64,000 bases of DNA from Brevirhabdus pacifica (GTDB lineage: Bacteria > Pseudomonadota > Alphaproteobacteria > Rhodobacterales > Rhodobacteraceae), in the NCBI RefSeq assembly GCF_002797755.1, contig NZ_PGFI01000011.1, forward strand, positions 558,001-622,000, given 5' to 3'. Each line of letters begins with the position of its first letter. Positions within the stretch are counted from its first letter, which is position 1. The notes below the pieces were generated by a model. That model did no database searches. It saw only the letters and a program-made list of their open reading frames with translations, and had not been told where the DNA came from. The translations under genes were made by a program, and so were the position numbers. Shown here piece by piece: positions 20,269 through 28,253 of the stretch.

Positions 20269-20291
20269 AACCCGCCCCGAGGGGGCGGGTT
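20269..20291 (+). terminator. Terminator-like hairpin after the YciB/IspZ gene
   Basis: AACCCGCCCC (20269-20278) pairs with GGGGCGGGTT (20282-20291). The loop is very short and there is no U-run directly after it; the intergenic repeat element begins at the next base. It could also be read on the minus strand, where AAAA on the plus strand would give a U-run. Confidence 0.55.
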
Positions 20292-20323
20292 GCCTCCGGC
20301 GGGGATATTTGGACGACAATGAA
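20292..20323 (+). repeat. Intergenic repeat element, copy 1 of 4
   Basis: GCCTCCGGCGGGGATATTT followed by GGACGACAATGAAG. It differs from the other copies by one or two bases in the middle. It lies immediately after a hairpin, between the YciB/IspZ gene and the metZ promoter. Confidence 0.85.
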
Positions 20324-20358
20324 GCGCAGGTCGGGCCCTTTGCGGATGCGGCTGCCGC

Positions 20359-20387
20359 TTGACCTGCGAGGGGGTTTTGGCTAGCAG
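20359..20387 (+). promoter_or_regulatory. Sigma-70-type promoter for the metZ riboswitch transcript
   Basis: TTGACC (20359-20364), 17-nt spacer, TAGCAG (20382-20387). A start about 6-8 nt later would fall at the first base of the SAM-II aptamer, which supports the assignment. Confidence 0.65.
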
Positions 20388-20390
20388 CGG

Positions 20391-20446
20391 GGCGTGGCGA
20401 TTTGTACCGGATTGCGGGCCACGTTAAACATCCCGCTAAAGAGGTC
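20391..20446 (+). ncRNA. SAM-II riboswitch aptamer upstream of metZ
   Basis: The stem CGTGGC (20393-20398) pairs with GCCACG (20418-20423). Between and after the arms are the conserved SAM-II elements GATTTG, CCGG, TTGC, CGTTAAA and CCGCTAAAGAGG (20433-20444), the last of which takes part in the pseudoknot. SAM-II is known from alphaproteobacteria upstream of methionine genes such as metA, metX and metZ. The position right after a promoter and before an intrinsic terminator fits a ligand-controlled leader. Confidence 0.9.
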
Positions 20447-20458
20447 GAGGTTCCCCAG

Positions 20459-20495
20459 ACCCCCGACGCCTTTTCCGGTGTGGGGGTTTTTGTTT
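20459..20495 (+). terminator. Intrinsic terminator downstream of the SAM-II aptamer (expression platform)
   Basis: ACCCCCGACGCC (20459-20470), 6-nt loop, GGTGTGGGGGT (20477-20487), followed by a T-rich run (TTTTTGTTT). It lies about 15 nt after the aptamer and 50 nt before the metZ ATG, so SAM-dependent premature termination is likely. I did not find a fully convincing antiterminator by eye. Confidence 0.8.
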
Positions 20496-20539
20496 GCGCC
20501 CGAGGCGGGGCAGGCGGAACCGATCAAGGAGGGATTGAA

Positions 20540-21757
20540 ATGTCCGATACCGAATCCAGCAAACCCGCGGCAGGGGCGGGCTCTGCCTGGCGCCCGCGCA
20601 CCCGTGCCGTCCATTCCGGCAGCCGCCGCAGCGGCTATGGCGAGACCTCGGAGGCGATCTTCCTGACCCAGGGCTTCGTCTACGACAGCGCCTCGCAGGC
20701 CGAACAGCGCTTTGTCGAGCTGGGCGATGACGAGTTCATCTATGCCCGCTACGGCAACCCGACGACCCGCATGTTCGAGGACCGGATCGCCGCCATCGAG
20801 GGGGCGGAGGCCGCCTTTGCCACCGCCTCGGGCATGGCGGCCGTGAATGGCGCGCTGTGTTCGATGCTGAAGGCGGGCGATCATGTGGTTTCATCCCGGG
20901 CGCTTTTCGGCTCGTGTCTTTACATCCTGGAAGAGATCCTGACCCGCTACGGGGTCGAGGTGACATTCGTCGACGGCGCCGACAACGAGCAGTGGCGCGC
21001 GGCGCTGCGCCCCGACACGCGGGCAGTCTTCCTTGAGACGGTCTCCAACCCGACGCTTGAGGTGGTCGATCTGCGCGCGGTCTGCGACATGGCCCATGCC
21101 GTGGGCGCGACGGTCGTGGTGGACAATGTCTTTGCCACCCCGATCTTCCAGCCGGTGATCGAGATGGGGGCCGATGTGGTGATCTACTCGGCCACCAAGC
21201 ATATCGACGGGCAGGGCCGCTGTCTGGGAGGGGTGATCCTGGGCACCGAGGAGTTCATCCGCAAGACGGCCGAGCCCTATCTCAAGCATACCGGCGGGGC
21301 GATGAGCCCGTTCAACGCCTGGGTGATGCTGAAGGGGCTGGAGACGCTGCACCTGCGCTGCAACGCCCAGGCCGACAGCGCCCTGACCATCGCGACGGCG
21401 CTGCAGGGGCACGAGAAGCTGAACAAGGCGCTTTACCCGCTGGTGGAGTCCCACCCCCAGTTCGACCTTGCCCGGCAGCAGATGAGCCGCGGGGGCACGG
21501 TTCTTGCGCTGGATCTGAAGGGCGGCAAGGAGGCGGCGTTCCGGTTCCTCGACGCGCTGGAGATCATCATCATCTCCAACAATCTGGGTGACGCGAAGTC
21601 GCTGGTGACCCATCCGGCCACCACCACCCACCAGCGGCTGAGCGAAGAGCAGCGCGCGACCCTCGGTATCACCGACGGGCTGGTGCGGGTGAGCATCGGG
21701 CTGGAGGACACGGACGATCTGCTGGAGGATATCCAGGCGGCGTTGGCGGCCGTCTGA
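20540..21757 (+). CDS. metZ: O-succinylhomoserine sulfhydrylase
   Basis: PLP enzyme of direct sulfhydrylation: O-succinylhomoserine plus sulfide gives homocysteine. The protein has 405 residues. It shows HSGSRRSGYGETSEAIFLTQ near the N-terminus, YARYGNPTTRMFEDRIAAIE, and the PLP lysine in YSATKHIDGQGRCLGGVI. The ASGMAAVNGALCSML and NPTLEVVDLRAVCDMA segments are standard for Cys/Met-metabolism PLP enzymes. AAGGAGG ends 6 nt before the ATG. Regulation is by the SAM-II riboswitch and terminator in its leader. A 12-bp perfect hairpin follows the gene. Confidence 0.93.
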   Translation: MSDTESSKPAAGAGSAWRPRTRAVHSGSRRSGYGETSEAIFLTQGFVYDSASQAEQRFVELGDDEFIYARYGNPTTRMFEDRIAAIEGAEAAFATASGMAAVNGALCSMLKAGDHVVSSRALFGSCLYILEEILTRYGVEVTFVDGADNEQWRAALRPDTRAVFLETVSNPTLEVVDLRAVCDMAHAVGATVVVDNVFATPIFQPVIEMGADVVIYSATKHIDGQGRCLGGVILGTEEFIRKTAEPYLKHTGGAMSPFNAWVMLKGLETLHLRCNAQADSALTIATALQGHEKLNKALYPLVESHPQFDLARQQMSRGGTVLALDLKGGKEAAFRFLDALEIIIISNNLGDAKSLVTHPATTTHQRLSEEQRATLGITDGLVRVSIGLEDTDDLLEDIQAALAAV

Positions 21758-21785
21758 GGCGTGCAATACGCCACAGGGTTCGGGG

Positions 21786-21823
21786 ACGGGCGGCGCCGGG
21801 GATGGCGCCGCCCGTGTCGTTTC
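21786..21823 (+). terminator. Terminator after metZ
   Basis: Perfect 12-bp stem ACGGGCGGCGCC (21786-21797) with GGCGCCGCCCGT (21804-21815), 6-nt loop, followed by GTCGTTTC. The U-run is weak but the hairpin is very stable. Confidence 0.65.
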
Positions 21824-22001
21824 AGCGGGCCGTTTCGGCCCCGCGGGCCGGAATTTCATGCCCGAATAGGCGGGAAACCCGTTCCGGCAGATGAAACGCG
21901 GCCCTGATTTTGTGTGGGATTGCGGGTTGGCGACCCTCGGGGGTTGGACATTTGCCCGAGTTTGCCCACATATAGGCGGCGTCGATGCGCGAGGTGACAA
22001 G

Positions 22002-23129
22002 ATGAATGTCCATACGCCCAAGGTCGCGCTGGCCCCGGACCGCGAGGAGGCCGAACGCGCCCTTGAAACTCTCAGGAACTGGGCCGCAAGCGCGGCGCCC
22101 GAAGAGGTGGCGCAGCTTGATCCCCGGGTTTCACGGCTGTTGCCGAGTGATTCGCTGTCGAATTACCCACCGCTGTCGCGCCACTACCCCGACGCGTTCC
22201 AGGCCGATGCCGATTACCGCCGCACGCTGCCCGACCTTCAGAACGGTCCGGCATCGCTGATCCGCGGCGCGCAGCGGCAAATCCAGCATGTGGGCATTTC
22301 GGATTTCCGCCTGCCCATCCGGTACCATACCCGCGAGGGGCACGAGCGGGGCGAGGGGCCGGGCAGCGACCTGCATCTGGAGACCTCGGTCACCGGCACG
22401 GTCAGCCTTGAGGCGGGCAAGAAGGGCATCAACATGTCCCGGCTGATGCGGACCTTCTACCGCCGCGCCGAGGAGACCTTCAGCTTCGAGGTGATCGAGG
22501 CGGCGCTGGACGATTACAAGGCCGATCTGGAAAGCTTGGATGCGCGTATTCAGATGCGCTTTTCCTTCCCGATGAAGGTCGACAGCCTGCGCTCGGGCCT
22601 TCAGGGGTATCAGTATTATGACATCGCGCTGGAGCTGAACGAGAGCAACGGTGTGCGCAAGAAGATGCTGCACCTGGATTATGTCTACTCCTCCACCTGT
22701 CCCTGCTCGCTGGAGCTGTCGGAGCATGCGCGTCAGTTCCGCGGTCAGCTGGCCACGCCCCATTCCCAGCGATCCATCGCCCGGGTCTCGGTCGAACTCT
22801 TGCCCCACATGCCCTGCCTGTGGTTCGAGGACCTGATCGAGATGTGCCGCGAAGCCGTGCCGACCGAGACCCAGGTCATGGTCAAGCGCGAGGACGAACA
22901 GGCCTTTGCAGAGTTGAACGCCGCCAACCCGATCTTCGTCGAGGATGCGGCACGGCTCTTTTGCGAGCGGCTGCGTTCGGATCCCCGGATTGGCGATTTC
23001 CGGATCATCGCGAGCCATCAGGAAAGCCTGCACAGCCACGATGCCGTCAGCGTCCTGGTCGAGGGCGCGACCTTCGAGACCGAGAGCCTGGATCCGCGCC
23101 TGTTCCACACGCTAGGCCGCCACGGCTGA
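22002..23129 (+). CDS. folE2: GTP cyclohydrolase, type IB (FolE2/MptA family)
   Basis: Converts GTP to 7,8-dihydroneopterin triphosphate, the first step of folate synthesis. The 375-residue protein is the FolE2 type: IQHVGISDFRLPIRYH near residue 90, SVTGTVSLEAGKKGINMSRL near residue 127, and the metal-binding or active-site cysteine in SSTCPCSLELSEHARQF. FolE2 enzymes are active with several metals and are often switched on under zinc limitation by Zur; I saw no clear Zur box upstream. The start at 22002 is supported by GAGGTGA just before it. Later folate genes folB and folP are at 34-36 kb. Confidence 0.92.
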   Translation: MNVHTPKVALAPDREEAERALETLRNWAASAAPEEVAQLDPRVSRLLPSDSLSNYPPLSRHYPDAFQADADYRRTLPDLQNGPASLIRGAQRQIQHVGISDFRLPIRYHTREGHERGEGPGSDLHLETSVTGTVSLEAGKKGINMSRLMRTFYRRAEETFSFEVIEAALDDYKADLESLDARIQMRFSFPMKVDSLRSGLQGYQYYDIALELNESNGVRKKMLHLDYVYSSTCPCSLELSEHARQFRGQLATPHSQRSIARVSVELLPHMPCLWFEDLIEMCREAVPTETQVMVKREDEQAFAELNAANPIFVEDAARLFCERLRSDPRIGDFRIIASHQESLHSHDAVSVLVEGATFETESLDPRLFHTLGRHG

Positions 23130-23251
23130 TCCCGCCCCGGCGGGGCCTGCCGGTCCGGCGCGCCGTCGTGGCGCCGGGGCGGACCGCGCCCGGCGGGTGC
23201 AGATGCGCGACCGCTTGACAGTTTGCCGCGCCGACGCCAAGCCTGTCCGTC

Positions 23252-24700
23252 ATGTTTGATCTTCGCCCCGTGGGATATGTGATCGGTCTGCTGATCGCCG
23301 CGCTTGGCGCGTCGATGCTGATGCCCATGTTCATCGACCTTCTGCAGGAGGATGAGCACTGGACCGTGTTCCTGACCTCGGCCCTACTGACCAGCCTGGT
23401 GGGGGGGCTCTTGTCGCTGTCCTGTGCCAATGGCGTGCGCGAACGGCTGAACATCCAGCAGACATTCCTCATCACCACCGGGGTGTGGTTCGCGCTGCCG
23501 GTCTTCGGGGCGCTGCCCTTCCTGCTGGGCGCGACCGAGGCGCGTTTCGTCGACGGCTTCTTCGAGGCGATGTCGGGGCTGACGACCACCGGCTCGACGG
23601 TGTTTTCCGGCCTTCAGGACCTGCCCCGGGGGCTGTTGCTGTGGCGCGGGTTGATGCAGTGGTTCGGCGGCATCGGGATCATTGTCGTCGCCATGGCCTT
23701 CCTGCCCGAGCTTCGGGTCGGGGGCATGCAGATCTTCCGCTCGGAAGGGTTCGATACCTTCGGCAAGATCCTTCCCCGCGCCGGTCAGATCGCCTCGCGG
23801 ATCTCGGTGATCTACGTGGCCCTGACGGGGGTCTGCGCGCTGACCTACCTCTCGCTGGGCATGGAGCCATTTGATTCGGTGGTCCATGCAATGACGACCG
23901 TGGCGACCGGGGGCTTTGCCAATTCCGACGCTTCCTTCGGCGGCTACGGGGCCGCGATCCAGTTCACGGCCGTGCTGTTCATGATCCTCGCGGCGCTGCC
24001 CTTCGTGCGCTACGTGCAGCTGCTGAACGGGTTGGCGCAGCCGCTGGTGCTGGATTCCCAGATCCGCGTCTTCCTGATCCTGACGCTGGCGGTCAGCGCG
24101 GTGCTGATCCTGTGGCTGGCGGTGACATCGAACCTGCCGCCGGGGGATGCGTTGCGCTATGCGCTGTTCAACGGGGTGTCGATCCTGACAGGGACAGGAT
24201 ACGCCAGCGCGGATTACATGCTTTGGGGGGCGTTCCCGGTGGCGGTGCTGTTCTTTGCCGGGCTGATCGGCGGCTGCGCCGGCTCGACCAGCTGTTCGAT
24301 CAAGGTCTTCCGCTACCAGCTTCTTTTCGCCTCGGTCCGGGCGCAGATCCGCAAGATCCACTCGCCCCACGGCATTTTCCAGCCCCGATACAACGGCCGA
24401 CCCGTGGCCGAGGATGTCCTGTCCTCGGTGATGGCCTTCTTCGTGCTGTTCGTGGTGACGCTGGGGATCCTGACCGTGCTGCTGGCGATGACGGGGCTGG
24501 ATTCGACCACCGCCCTGTCGGGGGCGGCGACGGCGCTGGCCAATGTCGGGCCGGGTCTGGGCGACAAGATCGGACCGGCGGGCAATTTCGGCGGGCTCAG
24601 CGACACGGCGAAGTGGTTGCTGACCGCTGGCATGCTGGTGGGCCGGCTGGAGCTGATGGCGGTTTATGTGCTGCTGACAGTCAAGTTCTGGCGCGGCTGA
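23252..24700 (+). CDS. trkH: Trk-type potassium uptake protein TrkH
   Basis: 482-residue membrane protein. The four selectivity-filter regions of the Trk/Ktr family can be seen: MSGLTTTGSTVFSG near residue 108, HAMTTVATGGFANSD near residue 212, NGVSILTGTGYASAD near residue 308 and ATALANVGPGLG near residue 430. The WFGGIGIIVVAMAFLPELRV segment is typical of TrkH. It carries out K+ uptake at the inner membrane and normally needs the cytosolic NAD-binding partner TrkA, which is not in this window. The ribosome-binding site is weak. It is followed by a hairpin terminator and is convergent with the next gene. Confidence 0.93.
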   Translation: MFDLRPVGYVIGLLIAALGASMLMPMFIDLLQEDEHWTVFLTSALLTSLVGGLLSLSCANGVRERLNIQQTFLITTGVWFALPVFGALPFLLGATEARFVDGFFEAMSGLTTTGSTVFSGLQDLPRGLLLWRGLMQWFGGIGIIVVAMAFLPELRVGGMQIFRSEGFDTFGKILPRAGQIASRISVIYVALTGVCALTYLSLGMEPFDSVVHAMTTVATGGFANSDASFGGYGAAIQFTAVLFMILAALPFVRYVQLLNGLAQPLVLDSQIRVFLILTLAVSAVLILWLAVTSNLPPGDALRYALFNGVSILTGTGYASADYMLWGAFPVAVLFFAGLIGGCAGSTSCSIKVFRYQLLFASVRAQIRKIHSPHGIFQPRYNGRPVAEDVLSSVMAFFVLFVVTLGILTVLLAMTGLDSTTALSGAATALANVGPGLGDKIGPAGNFGGLSDTAKWLLTAGMLVGRLELMAVYVLLTVKFWRG

Positions 24701-24717
24701 GGCGCCGCATCGTGGGG

Positions 24718-24763
24718 GCGGGGCGGCCCCCGCAACCGGTGCCGCCCCGCGAACCCTTTTCTT
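24718..24763 (+). terminator. Terminator after trkH
   Basis: Perfect 10-bp stem GCGGGGCGGC (24718-24727) with GCCGCCCCGC (24741-24750), then GAACCCTTTTCTTC. It lies between convergent genes and the G+C-rich stem may act in both directions. Confidence 0.6.
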
Positions 24764-24772
24764 CTGCCGTGC

Positions 24773-26602
24773 TTATTCCCAGCAGCTGACCAGGACGGTC
24801 ATGTCCGAGGCCAGGAGCGCCAGATCCTCGGGCGCCATGACGCCGTTGGTGCTGTCGCTGCTGGTGGTGATGCCCAGGTCGGTCAGCACCTTGCCAAGCG
24901 CCGCGGGCTTGACCGCGAAATGCACGTCTTCGGGAAGCTGACGCTCGGCCTCGCCGCGGGCCAGAAGCATGCCCAGAACGGTGCCCGAACGGTCGAACAC
25001 CGGCCCGCCCGCGTCGCCAGAGCGTGCGGCAACCTCGAGGCGCTGGATATTCTCCTCCCCGGCCAGACCGCGCAGCTCCGAAAGCTGTCCGTAGGTCAGG
25101 GTGGGGGCGCCAAGCGCGCCCTCGTAGGAAAAGCCCGAGACCGCGACTTGGGAATCCACGACCGGGGTGCCGGCGGTGAAAGTGGCGTGGGCCAGGGGGG
25201 CCAGGCTTTGACGGGGCTTCAGCACCGCCAGGCCCGAGGTCTCGTCGCGGCGGGTCACATCGGCCTCGAAGCTGTCGTCGATGGTCACGCGCGAACATTG
25301 TGCAACCGCGTCGGCGGTGGTCACGACCGTGCCCTTGCCGTCCACATAGAAGCCCGAGCGCGAGACCGTGGGCCGGCGCACCTCGAGGCCCGAGACCAGG
25401 TCGATCTGGGACGGCGCGTCGGCAGCGGCGGCGGGGGCCAGCACCGTCTCTCCGGTCGAGGCGAAGCTGTCGCGCATCATCGACGCCACGCGGTTCATCA
25501 CGCGGGCATCCTCGGGCGGGAAGACCAGGGCGAAGCCCTTGATCTGGCCGTTGTCATGACGGGCCCAGGTATAGGAATGCAGGTTCGTTCCCTGACCGGT
25601 CAGCACGAAGCTGTCGCCGCTCTTGGAGCGCTCCCCCTCGATCGGGACGATGGCGAGGGTCTGCATGATGTCGAAAAGCCCGTAGAGCGTCTGGCGCGTG
25701 CCGGGCTGGCTGATGAGCAGGACGCGCACGTCGCGGTCGGTGGCGGCGCTGTAATGAACGAAGGGCGGCTCGACCCGGTCGAACTTGACCAGGGCGGTGG
25801 GCATCATCACCTCGACGCCCGCACGTTCGTCAACCACGGTGGCCAGGTCCAGCTCGGCCAGAACCGAGGTGTAGCCATCCATCAGGCGCGTGCGCTGGCG
25901 GATGGTCAGAATGCCCGTGACCTCGTCGCCCTGGGCTTGCTGGTATGAGGACATGGCGGCGCGGGTGCCGGCGCCGAAATCGCCATCGATGGCGGCGCTG
26001 TAATGGCCCTCCCATTCCAGCGCGCGCTGAAGGTCCTTGCGCTCCGCCTCGGTCAGCAGACGCTCGGAGGCGCGGGCCTGGGCGGGGGTCTCTTCGACCG
26101 GCTCGGGGTCGGGGGTGGCCTCGGGGGTGACTTCGGCGGTGGCGGTGCCAGGGGCCGCCTCGGTCGTCGCCTCGGGTGTGACGCCCGGGGTCTCCGTCGC
26201 CTCGGGGATGGCGGGCTCGATCACGACCTGGCCTTCGGTGCTGGCACCGGTGCTGGCCTCGGCGGTGGTGGTGGCATCACGACCGGCGGGCCAGAACTGT
26301 TGCCGGAAATTGCCGCCATCGGCGATGAAGGCGTCACGGGGCACGGCGCCCTGGTTGCGCAGGGTGCGCAGGCGAACGCGGGCCTCGGCGGCGGTGTAGG
26401 GTCCAAGCGCGATTGCGTACCAGCCGGTGCTGAGGGCGTGGCCGGTGACATCCTGCAACCGCGACGAGAAGGCGCGGGCACGGTCCTCGGCCTGGCGCAG
26501 GGTCGGACGGGCCTCGATCTGGATCCAGGACCCCGTCTGCGCCAGCGCGGCGCCGGTCCAGGCCATCATTACGAAAAAATAGGCCGCTATCCATCGCGTC
26601 AT
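24773..26602 (-). CDS. Secreted SPOR-like / peptidoglycan-binding protein with a catalytically dead trypsin-like domain
   Basis: 609 residues. Order: signal peptide ([21 protein letters not shown]), a SPOR-like segment ([18 protein letters not shown], then [20 protein letters not shown]), an acidic Thr/Pro/Glu linker at about 120-180, a PG_binding_1 domain ([20 protein letters not shown], then [13 protein letters not shown]), a middle region of unknown fold, and a C-terminal trypsin/HtrA-like domain from about residue 410. In that domain all triad positions are altered: [10 protein letters not shown] where HtrA has [16 protein letters not shown] where it has TDIALLK, and [10 protein letters not shown] where it has GNSGGP. 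The fold signature is kept, so it is most likely a pseudoprotease. It is divergent from glyQ. Confidence 0.8.
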   Translation of the reverse strand: MTRWIAAYFFVMMAWTGAALAQTGSWIQIEARPTLRQAEDRARAFSSRLQDVTGHALSTGWYAIALGPYTAAEARVRLRTLRNQGAVPRDAFIADGGNFRQQFWPAGRDATTTAEASTGASTEGQVVIEPAIPEATETPGVTPEATTEAAPGTATAEVTPEATPDPEPVEETPAQARASERLLTEAERKDLQRALEWEGHYSAAIDGDFGAGTRAAMSSYQQAQGDEVTGILTIRQRTRLMDGYTSVLAELDLATVVDERAGVEVMMPTALVKFDRVEPPFVHYSAATDRDVRVLLISQPGTRQTLYGLFDIMQTLAIVPIEGERSKSGDSFVLTGQGTNLHSYTWARHDNGQIKGFALVFPPEDARVMNRVASMMRDSFASTGETVLAPAAAADAPSQIDLVSGLEVRRPTVSRSGFYVDGKGTVVTTADAVAQCSRVTIDDSFEADVTRRDETSGLAVLKPRQSLAPLAHATFTAGTPVVDSQVAVSGFSYEGALGAPTLTYGQLSELRGLAGEENIQRLEVAARSGDAGGPVFDRSGTVLGMLLARGEAERQLPEDVHFAVKPAALGKVLTDLGITTSSDSTNGVMAPEDLALLASDMTVLVSCWE

Positions 26603-26697
26603 ACTCGTATCCCTGCAAATCTCTATCAGTGGTCGCGCCACTTCGCGCCGGTACTCAACCGCAAGCGGCACGGGAGGTCAATTCTTGCCGCTATCAA

Positions 26698-26726
26698 TTG
26701 ACCGTGGCTGTGCCTTTGCCTATGGA
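26698..26726 (+). promoter_or_regulatory. Sigma-70-type promoter of the glyQ operon
   Basis: TTGACC (26698-26703), 17-nt spacer, TATGGA (26721-26726), about 28 nt before the glyQ ATG. This is one of the best promoter matches in the window. Confidence 0.7.
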
Positions 26727-26753
26727 GAACGCGCTTTCCCACGAGAGGTTTCA

Positions 26754-27683
26754 ATGTCCGCCAGCCAGAGCACGCCCCGCAGCTTCCAGGAAATCATTCT
26801 GCGGCTGCAGGCCTACTGGGCGTCGAAGGGCTGCGCCATGCTGCAACCCTATGACATGGAGGTGGGCGCCGGCACCTTTCACCCCGCGACGACCCTGCGC
26901 GCTTTGGGCGACCGGCCCTGGGCCGCGGCCTATGTGCAGCCCTCGCGCCGGCCCACCGACGGGCGCTATGGCGAGAACCCCAACCGGTTGCAGCATTACT
27001 ACCAGTACCAGGTGCTGATCAAACCCAGCCCGCCCGATCTGCAGGAGCTCTATCTCGGCTCCCTTGCCGCCATCGGCATCGACATGGCCATGCACGACAT
27101 CCGCTTTGTCGAGGATGACTGGGAAAGCCCGACCCTGGGCGCCTGGGGCCTGGGCTGGGAAGTCTGGTGCGACGGTATGGAAGTGTCGCAGTTCACCTAT
27201 TTCCAGCAGGTCGGCGGCCATGACTGCAAGCCCGTCTCGGGCGAGCTCACCTACGGGCTGGAGCGGCTGGCGATGTACGTGCTGGGCGTCGATCACGTGA
27301 TGGACATGCCCTACAACGACCCCGACGCGCCGATCCCGCTGAGCTATGGCGACGTCTTCCGCCAGACCGAGGCCGAGTATTCGCGCTGGAATTTCGATGT
27401 AGCCGACACCGAGACCCTGCGCCGCCATTTCGAGGATGCCGAGGCCGAGTGCCAGCGCATCCTGGCCAGCCCCGCCGAGGATCCCAAGACGGGCCGCACC
27501 ATCATCATGGCCCATCCCGCCTATGACCAGGCGATCAAGGCCAGCCATCTCTTCAACCTGCTGGATGCGCGCGGCGTCATCTCGGTGACCGAGCGCCAGG
27601 CCTATATCGGCCGGGTGCGTGCGCTGGCCAAGGCCTGTGCCGACGCCTTCGTGCAGACGCCCGCCGGCGGGGTCGCGGCATGA
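26754..27683 (+). CDS. glyQ: Glycine-tRNA ligase alpha subunit
   Basis: Alpha subunit of the alpha2-beta2 bacterial glycyl-tRNA synthetase. The 309 residues show [20 protein letters not shown] at the N-terminus, [39 protein letters not shown] and [18 protein letters not shown], all characteristic. The start at 26754 follows GAGAGG and lies just behind the promoter. A small unknown gene overlaps its stop by four bases (ATGA), and glyS follows. Confidence 0.96.
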   Translation: MSASQSTPRSFQEIILRLQAYWASKGCAMLQPYDMEVGAGTFHPATTLRALGDRPWAAAYVQPSRRPTDGRYGENPNRLQHYYQYQVLIKPSPPDLQELYLGSLAAIGIDMAMHDIRFVEDDWESPTLGAWGLGWEVWCDGMEVSQFTYFQQVGGHDCKPVSGELTYGLERLAMYVLGVDHVMDMPYNDPDAPIPLSYGDVFRQTEAEYSRWNFDVADTETLRRHFEDAEAECQRILASPAEDPKTGRTIIMAHPAYDQAIKASHLFNLLDARGVISVTERQAYIGRVRALAKACADAFVQTPAGGVAA

Positions 27684-28150
27684 CCGGAAAAACCGCTGCC
27701 GCCAGCATCGTGATCGCCGCTTTCCTCACGGGTATCTCCGTGTGGTACCTGCAGCTTTACTACTACTACGACACCATCGACCCTGAGCAGGTCGAGATCC
27801 GGCTGACCCCATCCGACGGCGGCGCGCCGCGCCCGCTTGAGATCTCGGAGTTCGAGGGGATCGACGCCACCAGCTCACCCCTGCGGATGCGCGGTTGCTT
27901 CCGGGTTCGCGAAAGCCTTGAGACCCTGCGCCGCGAATACACGGTGATGCCGGATCCCACGCCCCTGGTCGGCCCCGGCTGGTTCGAGTGCTACGACGCC
28001 AACACGGTGGGCGACGATCTGGAAAGTGGCGCCGCCGTCGCCTTCCTGGGCGAGAAGGCCATCGCCGACGGAGTTGACCGGGTGATCGCCATCTATCCCG
28101 ACGGCCGCGGATATGTCTGGCACCAGCTCAACGACAAGTACCAGGACTGA
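27680..28150 (+). CDS. DUF6446-like membrane-anchored protein of unknown function
   Basis: 156 residues. One N-terminal helix ([24 protein letters not shown]) with most of the protein then outside the cytoplasm or exposed at the membrane. The rest includes [28 protein letters not shown] and a C-terminal [20 protein letters not shown] recall such proteins as DUF6446 in Rhodobacteraceae, located between glyQ and glyS, but I cannot confirm the family name here. It overlaps glyQ by ATGA, so translation is coupled. The two cysteines (in GCFRV and FECYD) might form a disulfide. Function unknown. Confidence 0.65.
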   Translation: MTGKTAAASIVIAAFLTGISVWYLQLYYYYDTIDPEQVEIRLTPSDGGAPRPLEISEFEGIDATSSPLRMRGCFRVRESLETLRREYTVMPDPTPLVGPGWFECYDANTVGDDLESGAAVAFLGEKAIADGVDRVIAIYPDGRGYVWHQLNDKYQD

Positions 28151-28253
28151 TACGACGATAACGCGACGGGCCGGCCCTCGGCCCCGACCCGCCCCTTCCC
28201 GGACCCGGCAGGCACAGCCGCCGCCCCGGACAAGCGACTAGGACAAGACCCCG

